DNA from: Pseudomonas sp. Bout1
GTDB lineage: Bacteria; Pseudomonadota; Gammaproteobacteria; Pseudomonadales; Pseudomonadaceae
NCBI RefSeq assembly: GCF_034314165.1
Contig: NZ_JAVIWK010000001.1
Span: 434,001-498,000, forward strand
DNA length: 64,000 nt
Reading direction: 5' to 3'
A program made the position numbers and the translations under genes. This document shows, piece by piece, positions 29,042 to 37,252 of this stretch (position 1 is the stretch's first letter; every line of letters starts with the position of its first letter). The notes beneath the pieces were generated by a model. It did not search any database and was not told the origin of the DNA. It worked only from the letters and a program-made list of their open reading frames with translations.

Positions 29042-30268
29042 TCACGCCCAGCGGCGGAAAATCAGCGAAGTGTTGACGCCGCCAAAAGCAAAATTGTTGT
29101 TCATCACGTAGTCGCTGTGCAGCTCGCGGAACTCACCTTGCAGGTAGTCCAACTCGCCGCAACGCGGGTCTATCTCATCGAGGTTGAAGGTGTGCACGTA
29201 TTGGTCACGGTTCATCATCTCGATGCTGAACCACGACTCCAGCGCGCCGCATGCGCCCAGGGTGTGCCCGAGGAAACTTTTCTGTGAACTGATGGGCATG
29301 CGGCTGCCGAACAGGCTGCTGGTGGCCAGGGTTTCGGCAATGTCACCCTGGTCGGTGGCGGTGCCATGCCCGTTCACATAGCCGATGGCATCGGGTTGCA
29401 GTCCCGCGTCCTCCAGGGCCAGCTCCATGGCGCGGCGCATGGTTTTCTGTTCGGGACGTGTGGTGTGCTGGCCGTCGGCGTTGCTGCCAAAGCCGACGAT
29501 TTCGGCGTGGATATGCGCGCCACGGGCCAGGGCGTGTTCCAGTTCTTCAAGCACCAGGATGCCGCCGCCTTCGCCGATCACCAAACCGTCGCGGCCGCTG
29601 TCATACGGGCGCGGGCTGGTCTGCGGGGCATCGTTTTTCAGGCTGGTGGCGTACAGCGCATCGAACACCATGGCTTCGGTGGGGCACAGCTCTTCAGCAC
29701 CACCTGCCAACATCAGCGGCAGGCGGCCGAACTTGATGGCCTCGTAGGCGTAGCCGATGCCCTGGCTACCGCTGGTGCATGCGCTTGACGTGGGGATCAG
29801 CCGGCCGGTGAGGCCAAAGAAGATGCTGATATTTGCCGCCGTGGTGTGGGGCATCATCCGCACGTAGGAGTTGGCGTTGAGCCCCTCGGCCACCGAGTTC
29901 AGCAGCATATTGCCGAAGGCCTTGATCTCATCGGTGCTGCCGGTGGAGGAGCCGCAGGCCACGCCCATGCGCCCGTCCTTGATCGACTCGTCGCCCAGCA
30001 AGCCTGCGTCTTTGAGCGCTTGTTCCGCCGCCCATACTGCCAGGCGCGAAACCCGGCCCATGCTGCGCAGTTGCTTGCGGGTCCAGTGAGCGGGCACCAC
30101 GAAATCATCAATTGGCCCGGCCAGTCGCGTGTTCAATTCGGTGAAGCGATCCCACTCGTCCATGCGCCGAATGCCGCTGCGGTTGGCGCGGAAGTGGGCG
30201 GCGATGGTTGCCCAGTCGCTGCCCAAAGACGTAACGCCGGCCATGCCGGTGACTACCACGCGTTTCAT
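29042..30268 (-). CDS. apeR: Beta-ketoacyl-ACP synthase (aryl polyene, ApeR-like)
   Basis: FabF-type ketosynthase of 408 residues that condenses malonyl-ACP units. Start ATG 30268 (MKRVVVTGMAGVTSLG) overlaps the ketoreductase stop by one base; a GTG two codons earlier also exists. The catalytic Cys sits in PTSSACTSGSQGIGYAY, with the two histidines in NGHGTATDQGD and QKSFLGHTLGA, so the active site is complete. In characterised aryl polyene systems this second ketosynthase accompanies the ApeO-ApeC pair. It is the distal ketosynthase of this operon. Confidence 0.88.
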   Translation of the reverse strand: MKRVVVTGMAGVTSLGSDWATIAAHFRANRSGIRRMDEWDRFTELNTRLAGPIDDFVVPAHWTRKQLRSMGRVSRLAVWAAEQALKDAGLLGDESIKDGRMGVACGSSTGSTDEIKAFGNMLLNSVAEGLNANSYVRMMPHTTAANISIFFGLTGRLIPTSSACTSGSQGIGYAYEAIKFGRLPLMLAGGAEELCPTEAMVFDALYATSLKNDAPQTSPRPYDSGRDGLVIGEGGGILVLEELEHALARGAHIHAEIVGFGSNADGQHTTRPEQKTMRRAMELALEDAGLQPDAIGYVNGHGTATDQGDIAETLATSSLFGSRMPISSQKSFLGHTLGACGALESWFSIEMMNRDQYVHTFNLDEIDPRCGELDYLQGEFRELHSDYVMNNNFAFGGVNTSLIFRRWA

Positions 30269-30996
30269 CAGCACAGTCCTCCATTCACGGCCAGCACTTG
30301 GCGAGTGATGTAGCCGGCCTCCGCCGACATCAGGAAGTTTACCGCCCCGGCGACTTCTTCCGGGGTGCCCATGCGCTGGGCCGGGATCATCTTCATCAAC
30401 TCTTCCACGGGTACGTTTTCATCGAGCATTGCCGTGTCGATCAGCCCGGGGGCCACGCAGTTGACGGTGATCTTGCGCTTGCCCAGCTCGATCGCCAGGG
30501 CCTTGGCGGCGCCGATCAAGCCGGCCTTGGACGCGCTGTAGTTGACCTGGCCACGGTTGCCGATGAGCCCGGAGACCGAGGTAATGCACACGATGCGGCC
30601 TGCTGCGCGACGACGAATCATCGGCATCATCACCGGGTGCAATACGTTGTAGAAACCGTCGAGGTTGGTACGCATCACCACGTCCCAATCGTCTTCCGAC
30701 AGTGCTGGAAACGCACCATCGCGAGTCAGCCCGGCGTTCAGCACCACGCCGTAATACGCGCCATGTGCTTCCACGTCCGCTTCCAGAATTTCCTTGCAGT
30801 TGGCGCGCTCCGCCACATCAAACTGCAACACCCGCGCCTTGCGGCCAAGTGCTTCAATTTCAACCTGCACTGCATCCGCCTCGGCACGCCCGCTGCGGCA
30901 GTGCAGCACGAGGTCGTGCCCGGCCTGGGCCAGGCGCAGAGCGATGGCGCGGCCGATGCCACGGCTGGAGCCGGTAACCAATACGGATTCAGTCAT
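30268..30996 (-). CDS. apeQ: 3-ketoacyl-ACP reductase (ApeQ, FabG-like)
   Basis: Short-chain dehydrogenase of 242 residues that reduces the beta-keto group in each polyene elongation cycle. It has the Rossmann motif VTGSSRGIGRAIAL at residues 6-19, NAGLTRDGAFPAL, the catalytic Ser in CITSVSGLIGNRGQVNYSAS with the Tyr/Lys pair (YSASKAG), and the C-terminal TRQVLAVNGGL. Start overlaps the dehydratase stop as ATGA. Cluster context rather than sequence separates it from fatty acid FabG. Confidence 0.9.
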   Translation of the reverse strand: MTESVLVTGSSRGIGRAIALRLAQAGHDLVLHCRSGRAEADAVQVEIEALGRKARVLQFDVAERANCKEILEADVEAHGAYYGVVLNAGLTRDGAFPALSEDDWDVVMRTNLDGFYNVLHPVMMPMIRRRAAGRIVCITSVSGLIGNRGQVNYSASKAGLIGAAKALAIELGKRKITVNCVAPGLIDTAMLDENVPVEELMKMIPAQRMGTPEEVAGAVNFLMSAEAGYITRQVLAVNGGLC

Positions 30997-31454
30997 GGCG
31001 TAGTGTCCTTCGATTCAGCTAAATAGTTGGCCGCCTGGGGCGGTCGAAATACGTTCAGGCGTGCACTCGCCTGGATACCGTCGCCGGTCAGGTGGCATTC
31101 GAACACACCCATGCCGTTGTCGTCTTCCAGGGAACGCAAGCCGTGAATGGTCAGCTCGGTGCCGGCGGGGAAGTGCTCTACATTGCACTCGAACTTGCGC
31201 GTGCCCAGCAGGAAGCCCAACTCCACCGCTTCGCCTTTCTGGCGGGCACGGCAACCGGCGTAGGCGGCGACACTTTGGGCCATCAACTCAATCCCGACCC
31301 AGGCCGGCAGGCTGCCGTCGGCGCGGTTGAAAAGACCACCGGGCTTGACCGTCAGGCGGGTCTGAATCTGTTCTTCATCAAAGCTCAGGACCTGATCGAT
31401 CAGGATCATGTCACCGGCGTGGGGCAGCAGTTCGGCGAGCGGCCAATTCATCAT
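30993..31454 (-). CDS. apeP: 3-hydroxyacyl-ACP dehydratase (ApeP-like hotdog protein)
   Basis: Single-hotdog dehydratase of 153 residues expected to form the double bond in each extension cycle. The start is ATG 31454, overlapping the ketosynthase stop as ATGA. The N-terminus LLPHAGDMILIDQVLSFDE carries the conserved His and the PxxHxxxM-like pattern seen in ApeP proteins, and WVGIELMAQSVAAYAG forms the central helix with the catalytic Glu. It would act together with the second dehydratase domain fused to the AMP-ligase. Confidence 0.85.
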   Translation of the reverse strand: MMNWPLAELLPHAGDMILIDQVLSFDEEQIQTRLTVKPGGLFNRADGSLPAWVGIELMAQSVAAYAGCRARQKGEAVELGFLLGTRKFECNVEHFPAGTELTIHGLRSLEDDNGMGVFECHLTGDGIQASARLNVFRPPQAANYLAESKDTTP

Positions 31455-32617
31455 GGGGCGTCTCCGATAATCAGGCTGGCATTGTTGCCGCCGAAGGCAA
31501 ACGAGTTGCTCATCAGGCAGCGTTTTTGCAGGGTGTCGCCGGGCAGCGCCCACTTCAACACAGGCAGCGCCGGGTCGGCCTGGCCATCCCAGACATGCGG
31601 GGGCACCACGCCTGCTGCAAGGCTCAACCAGCAGAACGCCGCTTCCAGTGCACCAGCCGCGCCCAGGGTGTGGCCGCTCATGGGCTTGGTCGACGAACAG
31701 GCCACGCCGTCCGGGAACAGGGCCGCGACCGCCAGGGCTTCCATGGCGTCGTTGTGTTGCGTGGCGGTGCCGTGCAGGTTCAGGTAGCCGATCTGCCCGG
31801 GCGCCAGATTTGCACTGGCCAGGGCCTTGCGCATTGCCTGCAACGCACCCTTGCCGGTGGGCTCGGGGGCGGAAATATGGTGGGCATCACAACTGGCGCC
31901 GCTGCCCAACAGTGCGACTGGCGCGGGGGTTTTGCTCATCAGGAACAAAACCGCAGCTTCGCCGATATTGATGCCGTTACGGTTCGCCGAGAACGGGTTG
32001 CAACGCTGTGCCGACACCGCTTCCAGCGCCGAAAAACCATTGAGGGTCAGCTTGCACAGCGTGTCGACGCCACCGCAAATCACCGCATCGCACAGGCCCA
32101 GGTCCAACAGGCGCTGGGCACTCATCAGCGCCCGCGCGCTGGAGGTGCAGGCGGTGGAAATCACATAGGCCGGGCCGCTCAGTTGCAGCCAATCGGCAAG
32201 GAAGTTTGCGGGGGCGCCGAGTTCCTGTTGCTGGTAATCGTACGTGGCGGGAAATTGCTGGTTCTGCAAGTAATCGGCGATGCCGCGACTGGCTTCGTCG
32301 ATGCCCGACGTACTGGTGCCGAGCACGATGCCAATGCGGGAGGCGCCGAAGGCCTGGATCGCCTGGCGGATCTCGTCGTCAATTTGCAACGCCGCTTCCA
32401 GCAACAGCTGGTTATTGCGGCTGCGATGGGGCTCCAGCCCAGGCGGGATGGCCGCCAGTTCACCGTGCACACCGGCCACCGGCAACACCCGCTCCGGCAC
32501 CCAGCCGCTTTCGGCGCGCATGCCGCAGCAGTCGCCGGCAAACAGGCTGCGGCTGACGGCTTGCTTGTCGCGGCCCAGGGCGCAGATCACGCCAAGGGCA
32601 TTGAGGTAAGCGGTCAT
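31451..32617 (-). CDS. apeO: Beta-ketoacyl-ACP synthase (ApeO-like)
   Basis: Ketosynthase of 388 residues with a complete triad: Cys in VISTACTSSARAL, His in LHGTATQHNDA and His in KPMSGHTLGAAGAL. In studied systems ApeO works as a heterodimer with the chain-length factor ApeC, which is encoded at the start of this operon. The start overlaps the DUF3261 lipoprotein stop as ATGA, and its own stop overlaps the dehydratase start. It is less similar to FabF than the ApeR-like enzyme. Confidence 0.87.
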   Translation of the reverse strand: MTAYLNALGVICALGRDKQAVSRSLFAGDCCGMRAESGWVPERVLPVAGVHGELAAIPPGLEPHRSRNNQLLLEAALQIDDEIRQAIQAFGASRIGIVLGTSTSGIDEASRGIADYLQNQQFPATYDYQQQELGAPANFLADWLQLSGPAYVISTACTSSARALMSAQRLLDLGLCDAVICGGVDTLCKLTLNGFSALEAVSAQRCNPFSANRNGINIGEAAVLFLMSKTPAPVALLGSGASCDAHHISAPEPTGKGALQAMRKALASANLAPGQIGYLNLHGTATQHNDAMEALAVAALFPDGVACSSTKPMSGHTLGAAGALEAAFCWLSLAAGVVPPHVWDGQADPALPVLKWALPGDTLQKRCLMSNSFAFGGNNASLIIGDAP

Positions 32618-33096
32618 CGGGCGGCCTCAAGCGGCGAGATGCGGTAGCTCAGGTGCTGCCCCATCACGTCCACGCGAAACACCAGCGAGGAGTGATAGGT
32701 GATCTTCCAGTGGGCCGGCAGGGTGCGGGTCAGGTCCATTTCCTGAGTGCCGGGATACAGTGCAGAGACTTCATCCGCCGAAGTCAGGGCAAACAACAGC
32801 GCGGCAAACAGCTCCCGTGCCTGGGGATTGGGCGGCAGCAGACCGTCGGCATGCCAAGCGCCGTTGGTCAGCATCTGCCGGGCCTGGGGAATGCCCAGCG
32901 GGTCCATCATCGACCAGCGGATCCCGCCGGCTTCGCGCTGGATCACCAGCAACCAGTCCTGACGCTGGCCGTCTTGCTCGCGCTGCACATGCAATTGCAA
33001 CGGCAGGCTCAACACCGGGTTTTTTGACGGCAACGGTGGCTGGCTGGCGCACGCGCCCAGCAGCAACAGGCAGCCGATCAACAGCATTCGGATCAT
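32614..33096 (-). CDS. apeN: DUF3261 lipoprotein (ApeN-like)
   Basis: A 160-residue predicted outer-membrane lipoprotein. Signal peptide MIRMLLIGCLLLLGAC with lipobox LGAC, Cys16 lipidated. The rest (LPLQLHVQREQDGQRQDW, GIRWSMMDPLGIPQARQ) is the DUF3261 pattern found repeatedly in aryl polyene clusters. It may help to place the finished lipid in the outer membrane together with the LolA-like protein, but this is inferred from context only. ATGA overlaps on both sides. Confidence 0.8.
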   Translation of the reverse strand: MIRMLLIGCLLLLGACASQPPLPSKNPVLSLPLQLHVQREQDGQRQDWLLVIQREAGGIRWSMMDPLGIPQARQMLTNGAWHADGLLPPNPQARELFAALLFALTSADEVSALYPGTQEMDLTRTLPAHWKITYHSSLVFRVDVMGQHLSYRISPLEAAR

Positions 33097-33827
33097 GTTC
33101 CAGTGCTCGCCAGGGGTTTGCGCGCAACCACGTTGACCAGGGTTTCTTCGCGCTGGCCCGCAGGTTTCGGCTGGCGCAGGCCCCAGCGCTCAAGCAGGCC
33201 GAAATCGGTGGCGCGGCTCCACCACAGGTACGGGTACGAAACGTTCTGCGGGCCGAACTCAAAGCCCTGCTCGCGAATCATCTCAAGGTACTCTTCTGCG
33301 CTTTTTTGCACATGCATCGGGTGACGGAACAACCAACGAATGACCCAGGTGTCGATGTAGGCTTCGGTGGACTCGGCAAACAGCAAATAGCCGCCTGGCT
33401 TGAGCACCCGATAGAACTCTTTCAGGGCACGATGCTGTTCCACCAGGTGATGGAAGGTCTGGTGACAGAACAGTACGTCAACGCTGGCGTCGGCCACATC
33501 GAGGGTGGCGCAATCACTGCCGATCAACTCGATGGCGATGCCCTGGCGTGCGGCTTCGGCGCGGCTCAGGTCGAGGCTGTGCGGGTCGGCGTCGAGGCCG
33601 AGCAGGCGCTCTGGGGCGAACGTCTGCTGCAAGTACTGGAACGATTTGCCCTGGCCACAGCCAGCGTCCAGCAGCACCGGCGCAACCGGCAGCGGATCGC
33701 TGAACAGGCTGCGCAAGTCGTTGATCGCCACGCGCAGCACATGGTGCTGCCAGGTGTGGCTGCGCAGGAACCAGAAGCCGAATTTGGTTTCCTCGACGTA
33801 GTTTTTACTCAGGTATTGGCTGCTCAT
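33093..33827 (-). CDS. Class I SAM-dependent methyltransferase of the polyene operon
   Basis: A 244-residue protein with SAM motif I VLLDAGCGQGKSFQYL near residue 65, acidic motif II LLGLDADPHS, and the post-motif regions DVLFCHQTFHHL and LKPGGYLLFAEST. It probably methylates the aryl head group, as in other aryl polyenes that carry a methylated ring, although O- or C-methylation cannot be distinguished. The start ATG 33827 overlaps the exporter stop (ATGA). Methyltransferases of this type are annotated ApeB in E. coli clusters; here the gene is in a different place in the order, so no letter is given. Confidence 0.82.
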   Translation of the reverse strand: MSSQYLSKNYVEETKFGFWFLRSHTWQHHVLRVAINDLRSLFSDPLPVAPVLLDAGCGQGKSFQYLQQTFAPERLLGLDADPHSLDLSRAEAARQGIAIELIGSDCATLDVADASVDVLFCHQTFHHLVEQHRALKEFYRVLKPGGYLLFAESTEAYIDTWVIRWLFRHPMHVQKSAEEYLEMIREQGFEFGPQNVSYPYLWWSRATDFGLLERWGLRQPKPAGQREETLVNVVARKPLASTGT

Positions 33828-36142
33828 TTCATCTTCCTTGTCCCGGACGGGCTGGCCCACGGCGCCAGCATGAAGCTGAACGCCAGCCCCAGGCTCACCG
33901 ACAGCCCAAAATTACTCACCGCCGGTGTGCTGGAAACCGCCAGCAGGCCGAACGATAGCCAAGTGGTCACGGCCGCCAACAGTGTGCCCAACAGGCTCAC
34001 GGCGGCGCCGCCAATTTGTTCACGCATCAGGATCGCGTAGTCGACGCTGATGGCGGTCACCAGCAGCAGGCCGAACAGGCTGAACAGCGTCAAAGGCTGC
34101 CCCAGCCAACCAAGGCTGGCCAGGCTGCACAGCGCCGCCAGCAACGGCAGCGCAACGATGCGCAGGGCGCCGCCGAAGCCGAACGGCAGGATCAGCAACA
34201 GTACGATCAACACGCACGACATTAACTTCAATTCGGCGGCGCTGATTTGCGTCGCGGCAAACACCTGGTTCAAGTCGCCCAAACGGTCTACTAACTGCAC
34301 CCCGGGCAAATCCAGGGCTTGCACTCGCAGCAACGCCGGGTTGTTCAAGCCTTGCAGGCTGACCATCGCCGCCACGCCGCCGTCGACATTCCCCAGCCAC
34401 AGCGCGCGCCACGGTTCAGCCAGCGGGCCGACCAGTGCGGCATCGATGTCTTCGGTGGGCAGGGCTTGCAACTGGGTCAGTTCGGCTTGCAGCGCTGTGG
34501 CAGGCACGCCGAGGTCCAGCAGCGGCTGCCAGTACCGCGGCAACTGGTTCAGGGCTTCACGCAGTTGCTGTTGCTCGGCCGGTGTACTGACCAGTTGGTT
34601 GAGTGCCAGGTAACCCTGGAGTTTGTCCATGTTCACCAGCTGATCCAGGCGCTGGCTCAGGGCCGCCTGGCGCTCCAGCAACTGCTGCTGATTGTCCGCC
34701 CGCACCAGGAAGAACTGGCTGGTGGGCTGAAACCCGGTAATCCGTGCAACGGCCTGGGCTTGCTGCAGTAACTGTGGTGGTGCACCGATCCATTGGCGGA
34801 TATCGTTTTTGCTGGTCAATTGCCACAGTCCACCGCCGCAAAACACCAGCACCAATACCAGCAACACCGGGCTCGGCAGGCGCTTGAGCAGCGACTCGCG
34901 CACGCTCAACAAAAACTCGGCAATGCGCAGCGGCCATTGGGCCGGGCGCAACTCGACACCCTTGAGCAAGGCCGGCAACAGGCACACCGCCGACAGGTAG
35001 GCGCCCACCAGACCTGCCGCCGAGAACACCGCGATTTGCGTCAATGCCGGGAACGGCGTCCACGCCAGCGCCAGGTAGCCGATGCAACTGGTGGCCAGGC
35101 TCAGGCTCAAGCCCGGCAAGGTCAGGCGCAAGGCCGGCCAACTGCGCCAAGGGCTCATGCTCCAACTCTTGGACAGGTAGTGCAGAGGGTAATCCACCGC
35201 CACGCCGATCAGGCTCGAGCCCAACACCAGCGTGATCACATGCATATGCCCAAACAGCGCCACACAGGCCACCGCGCCAAACAGCATGCCCACCAGCACT
35301 GGCACAAACGCCAGCAATACCCGCCAGCGCCGGAAGGCCAGCAACAGCAACAACAAGATGCCGATCGTGGCGCCGCCGCCAACCCAGGTGATTTCCCGCG
35401 TCGCCTGTTGCTGGCCATTGGCTGCGTACAACAGGCCGCTGGCGGCGAGCAATTGCGCGCCTTGCTGATCGGCCTGTTCGCGGCTGGCCTTGAGCAGTTC
35501 TGCCACTTGCAGCGGCAGTTTCATGTCGAAGGCATTGCCGGTGGTGCGCGCCCGCAGCAGCACCCAGCTTTTGCCGTCGGCATCGGCGATCAACGCGCCG
35601 CTGCCAATATCCAGTTGCACCGAACCGTGCTGCGGCTGGCTGTTCTGGATGCGCCCGGTGAGGCCCAGCCAATCGTCCTGGCTGGGCACCAGGCTGAAGC
35701 CGCTGAAGGGATCGAACAGCGCTTGCACGCGTTGCTGGATAAACGCCTGCGGCTCGTCGATCAACTGCTCGCGGTCCTTGGCCGAGAGCATCGCCAGCCG
35801 GCCTTGCAGCAACTGCTGACGCAGGGCCGGCAGGTCGGCTTGCAGGTTCCACTGAACCTTCTCAAACAGGCCGCTGGCTTGCCAGCGCTCGCCCAATTGC
35901 TGGGCCATGGCCACGGCTGTTTGCCGGTCGGCATGGCCCACCAGCACCAATATTTCGCGGTTCAGCGGTTCCTGCATGCGTTGTTCGGCGCGCAGCTCCA
36001 AGGCGTCTGGCGCGGTGCCCGGCACCAGCTCCATCAGGTTCGCCGACAGCGGCGCGCCATCGCGCCATTGCCAACCCGCCAGGGCCAACACGGCCACCAG
36101 CAGGATCAGGAACAGGCGCGGCAACCAGCGTTCACTCGGCAA
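33824..36142 (-). CDS. apeM: MMPL/RND-family exporter (ApeM-like)
   Basis: Large 772-residue inner-membrane protein with two repeats of one helix, a periplasmic loop, and a bundle of five helices (first bundle from about residue 245, with GSSLIGVAVDYPLHY; second from about 640, with VTAISVDYAILMREQ). The Asp in VAVDY/ISVDY is the position used for proton relay in the family. Such exporters in aryl polyene clusters move the lipid-linked product from the inner membrane. It overlaps the LolA-like gene by 11 bases and the methyltransferase by ATGA. Confidence 0.88.
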   Translation of the reverse strand: MPSERWLPRLFLILLVAVLALAGWQWRDGAPLSANLMELVPGTAPDALELRAEQRMQEPLNREILVLVGHADRQTAVAMAQQLGERWQASGLFEKVQWNLQADLPALRQQLLQGRLAMLSAKDREQLIDEPQAFIQQRVQALFDPFSGFSLVPSQDDWLGLTGRIQNSQPQHGSVQLDIGSGALIADADGKSWVLLRARTTGNAFDMKLPLQVAELLKASREQADQQGAQLLAASGLLYAANGQQQATREITWVGGGATIGILLLLLLAFRRWRVLLAFVPVLVGMLFGAVACVALFGHMHVITLVLGSSLIGVAVDYPLHYLSKSWSMSPWRSWPALRLTLPGLSLSLATSCIGYLALAWTPFPALTQIAVFSAAGLVGAYLSAVCLLPALLKGVELRPAQWPLRIAEFLLSVRESLLKRLPSPVLLVLVLVFCGGGLWQLTSKNDIRQWIGAPPQLLQQAQAVARITGFQPTSQFFLVRADNQQQLLERQAALSQRLDQLVNMDKLQGYLALNQLVSTPAEQQQLREALNQLPRYWQPLLDLGVPATALQAELTQLQALPTEDIDAALVGPLAEPWRALWLGNVDGGVAAMVSLQGLNNPALLRVQALDLPGVQLVDRLGDLNQVFAATQISAAELKLMSCVLIVLLLILPFGFGGALRIVALPLLAALCSLASLGWLGQPLTLFSLFGLLLVTAISVDYAILMREQIGGAAVSLLGTLLAAVTTWLSFGLLAVSSTPAVSNFGLSVSLGLAFSFMLAPWASPSGTRKMK

Positions 36143-36830
36143 AATCGTGTTGCTCCGCGTCGCTCAAGGGCTGGCTGCTGGTGCTGTCCTGCATGCGCAG
36201 TACGGTGCTGTCGCCCTGGGTTTCCAGCAGCTCGATTTTTTGCACCCGCTCGCCGCCGTCGATATTGATCTGGGTGAACACTTGCTTGAGCAGCAGCGAA
36301 CGCGGGATCAACGTGAGCTTCCACTGCTCGGCTTCGCCCTGCAGTTGCAGCTCAAAGTCACGCTGCAAGCCGCTGCTGTCACCCTGCAGCACGGCAAGGA
36401 ACAACCGATTCTGCTCGGCGCCGGCGCTCTTGTTCGGCAGCAATTGCCAGCCGTTGGGGTCACGCCGGGCAATGCCGTTGGCGCTGATGCGGTAGTCCTG
36501 TTGCAGCGGGGTTTTCAGCAGCCACAGCAGGCCGTGGTCCTTGGCCAGGACGAAGGTGCCCTTGCTGACCAGCGGTTGCGGCAGGGCGCGCAGGTGTTTT
36601 TCCTGGATGAAGTTGCCGTGGATTACCGACGGTTTTGCAAGCTGATCGCTGAGTTGTTGCAGGTCGAAAGCATGGGCCAGGCCTGGAATGCCTAAAAACA
36701 GCATCAACGCGACCCTTGTAGGAGCGAGCTTGCTCGCGAAGAACCTGAGGGCGCCGAGAAGTGTCAGGCGTCTCGCGTTATCGTTGACGACCATCGCGGG
36801 CAAGCCCGCTCCCACAGGGTTGTGTGTCAT
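36132..36830 (-). CDS. apeL: LolA-like outer-membrane lipoprotein carrier (ApeL-like), with REPIN in its 5' end
   Basis: Periplasmic carrier of the LolA fold (FDLQQLSDQLAKPSVIHGNF, then LRALPQPLVSKGTFVLAKDH) expected to ferry the lipid product or a lipoprotein to the outer membrane. The frame opens at ATG 36830, which overlaps the thioesterase stop as ATGA like the other genes, and reads straight through a 100-base REPIN before reaching the signal peptide ALMLFLGIPGLAHA. That product has 232 residues with about 40 foreign residues in front. Alternatively translation starts at ATG 36704, with AAGGG eight bases upstream, giving 190 residues with a very short signal sequence. Which start is used cannot be decided from sequence. 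Confidence 0.8.
   Translation of the reverse strand: MTHNPVGAGLPAMVVNDNARRLTLLGALRFFASKLAPTRVALMLFLGIPGLAHAFDLQQLSDQLAKPSVIHGNFIQEKHLRALPQPLVSKGTFVLAKDHGLLWLLKTPLQQDYRISANGIARRDPNGWQLLPNKSAGAEQNRLFLAVLQGDSSGLQRDFELQLQGEAEQWKLTLIPRSLLLKQVFTQINIDGGERVQKIELLETQGDSTVLRMQDSTSSQPLSDAEQHDFAE
36717..36816. repeat. REPIN at the start of the LolA-like gene
   Basis: Inverted pair TGTAGGAGCGAGCTTGCTCG and CGGGCAAGCCCGCTCCCACA, 100 bases overall, lying between the apeK stop and the LolA signal peptide, and open in the reading frame of the LolA-like gene. Confidence 0.85.
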
Positions 36831-37252
36831 GACAGCGCCCTCTCGACTGCGTCGACAAATACCTTCGGCGACGCCAGCTGCATTTCACGGCTGGCAATCT
36901 CCACCGCCACTTGCACGGTGCTGGCGCGGGTCAGGCGCTCGCCGGTGGCCTTGTCGCTGATCAGGTAATTGACCTTCAAGCGGTTCTCCCACTCCACCAG
37001 GCTGGCGCGCACCGTGATGGTCTGGCCGAAGGTCGCGCCGCGCACATAACGCAGTTGCATGTCGATCACCGGCCAGGCATAGCCCGCTTCCAGCATCGCC
37101 GTGTAGTTGTGGCCGAGCGTGTCCAGCAAGGCGCAGCGGGCAACTTCCAGGTACTTCACGTAGTGCCCGTGCCACACCACGTTCATGGTGTCGATATCAA
37201 AAAACGGCACGAGGATTTCAGTGTCGCAGTGCAACACGCCGGGGCTACGCAT
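36827..37252 (-). CDS. apeK: Thioesterase, 4-hydroxybenzoyl-CoA type (ApeK-like)
   Basis: Single-domain hotdog thioesterase of 141 residues from ATG 37252. The N-terminal segment LVPFFDIDTMNVVWHGHYVK has the catalytic-Asp helix of the 4HBT/YbgC family (Asp-x-Asp followed by the WHGHYVK loop). In aryl polyene clusters this enzyme hydrolyses acyl-ACP or edits stalled chains. It overlaps the ammonia-lyase gene by eight bases and the LolA-like frame by four. A longer upstream frame exists but lies inside the ammonia-lyase gene and is not coding. Confidence 0.86.
   Translation of the reverse strand: MRSPGVLHCDTEILVPFFDIDTMNVVWHGHYVKYLEVARCALLDTLGHNYTAMLEAGYAWPVIDMQLRYVRGATFGQTITVRASLVEWENRLKVNYLISDKATGERLTRASTVQVAVEIASREMQLASPKVFVDAVERALS

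Noticed and set aside
29042..32617. Primary fatty acid synthesis genes (fabF, fabG)
   Set aside because: The context (carrier proteins, AMP-ligase, MMPL exporter, LolA-like protein, chain-length factor) identifies an aryl polyene operon rather than core fatty acid synthesis.
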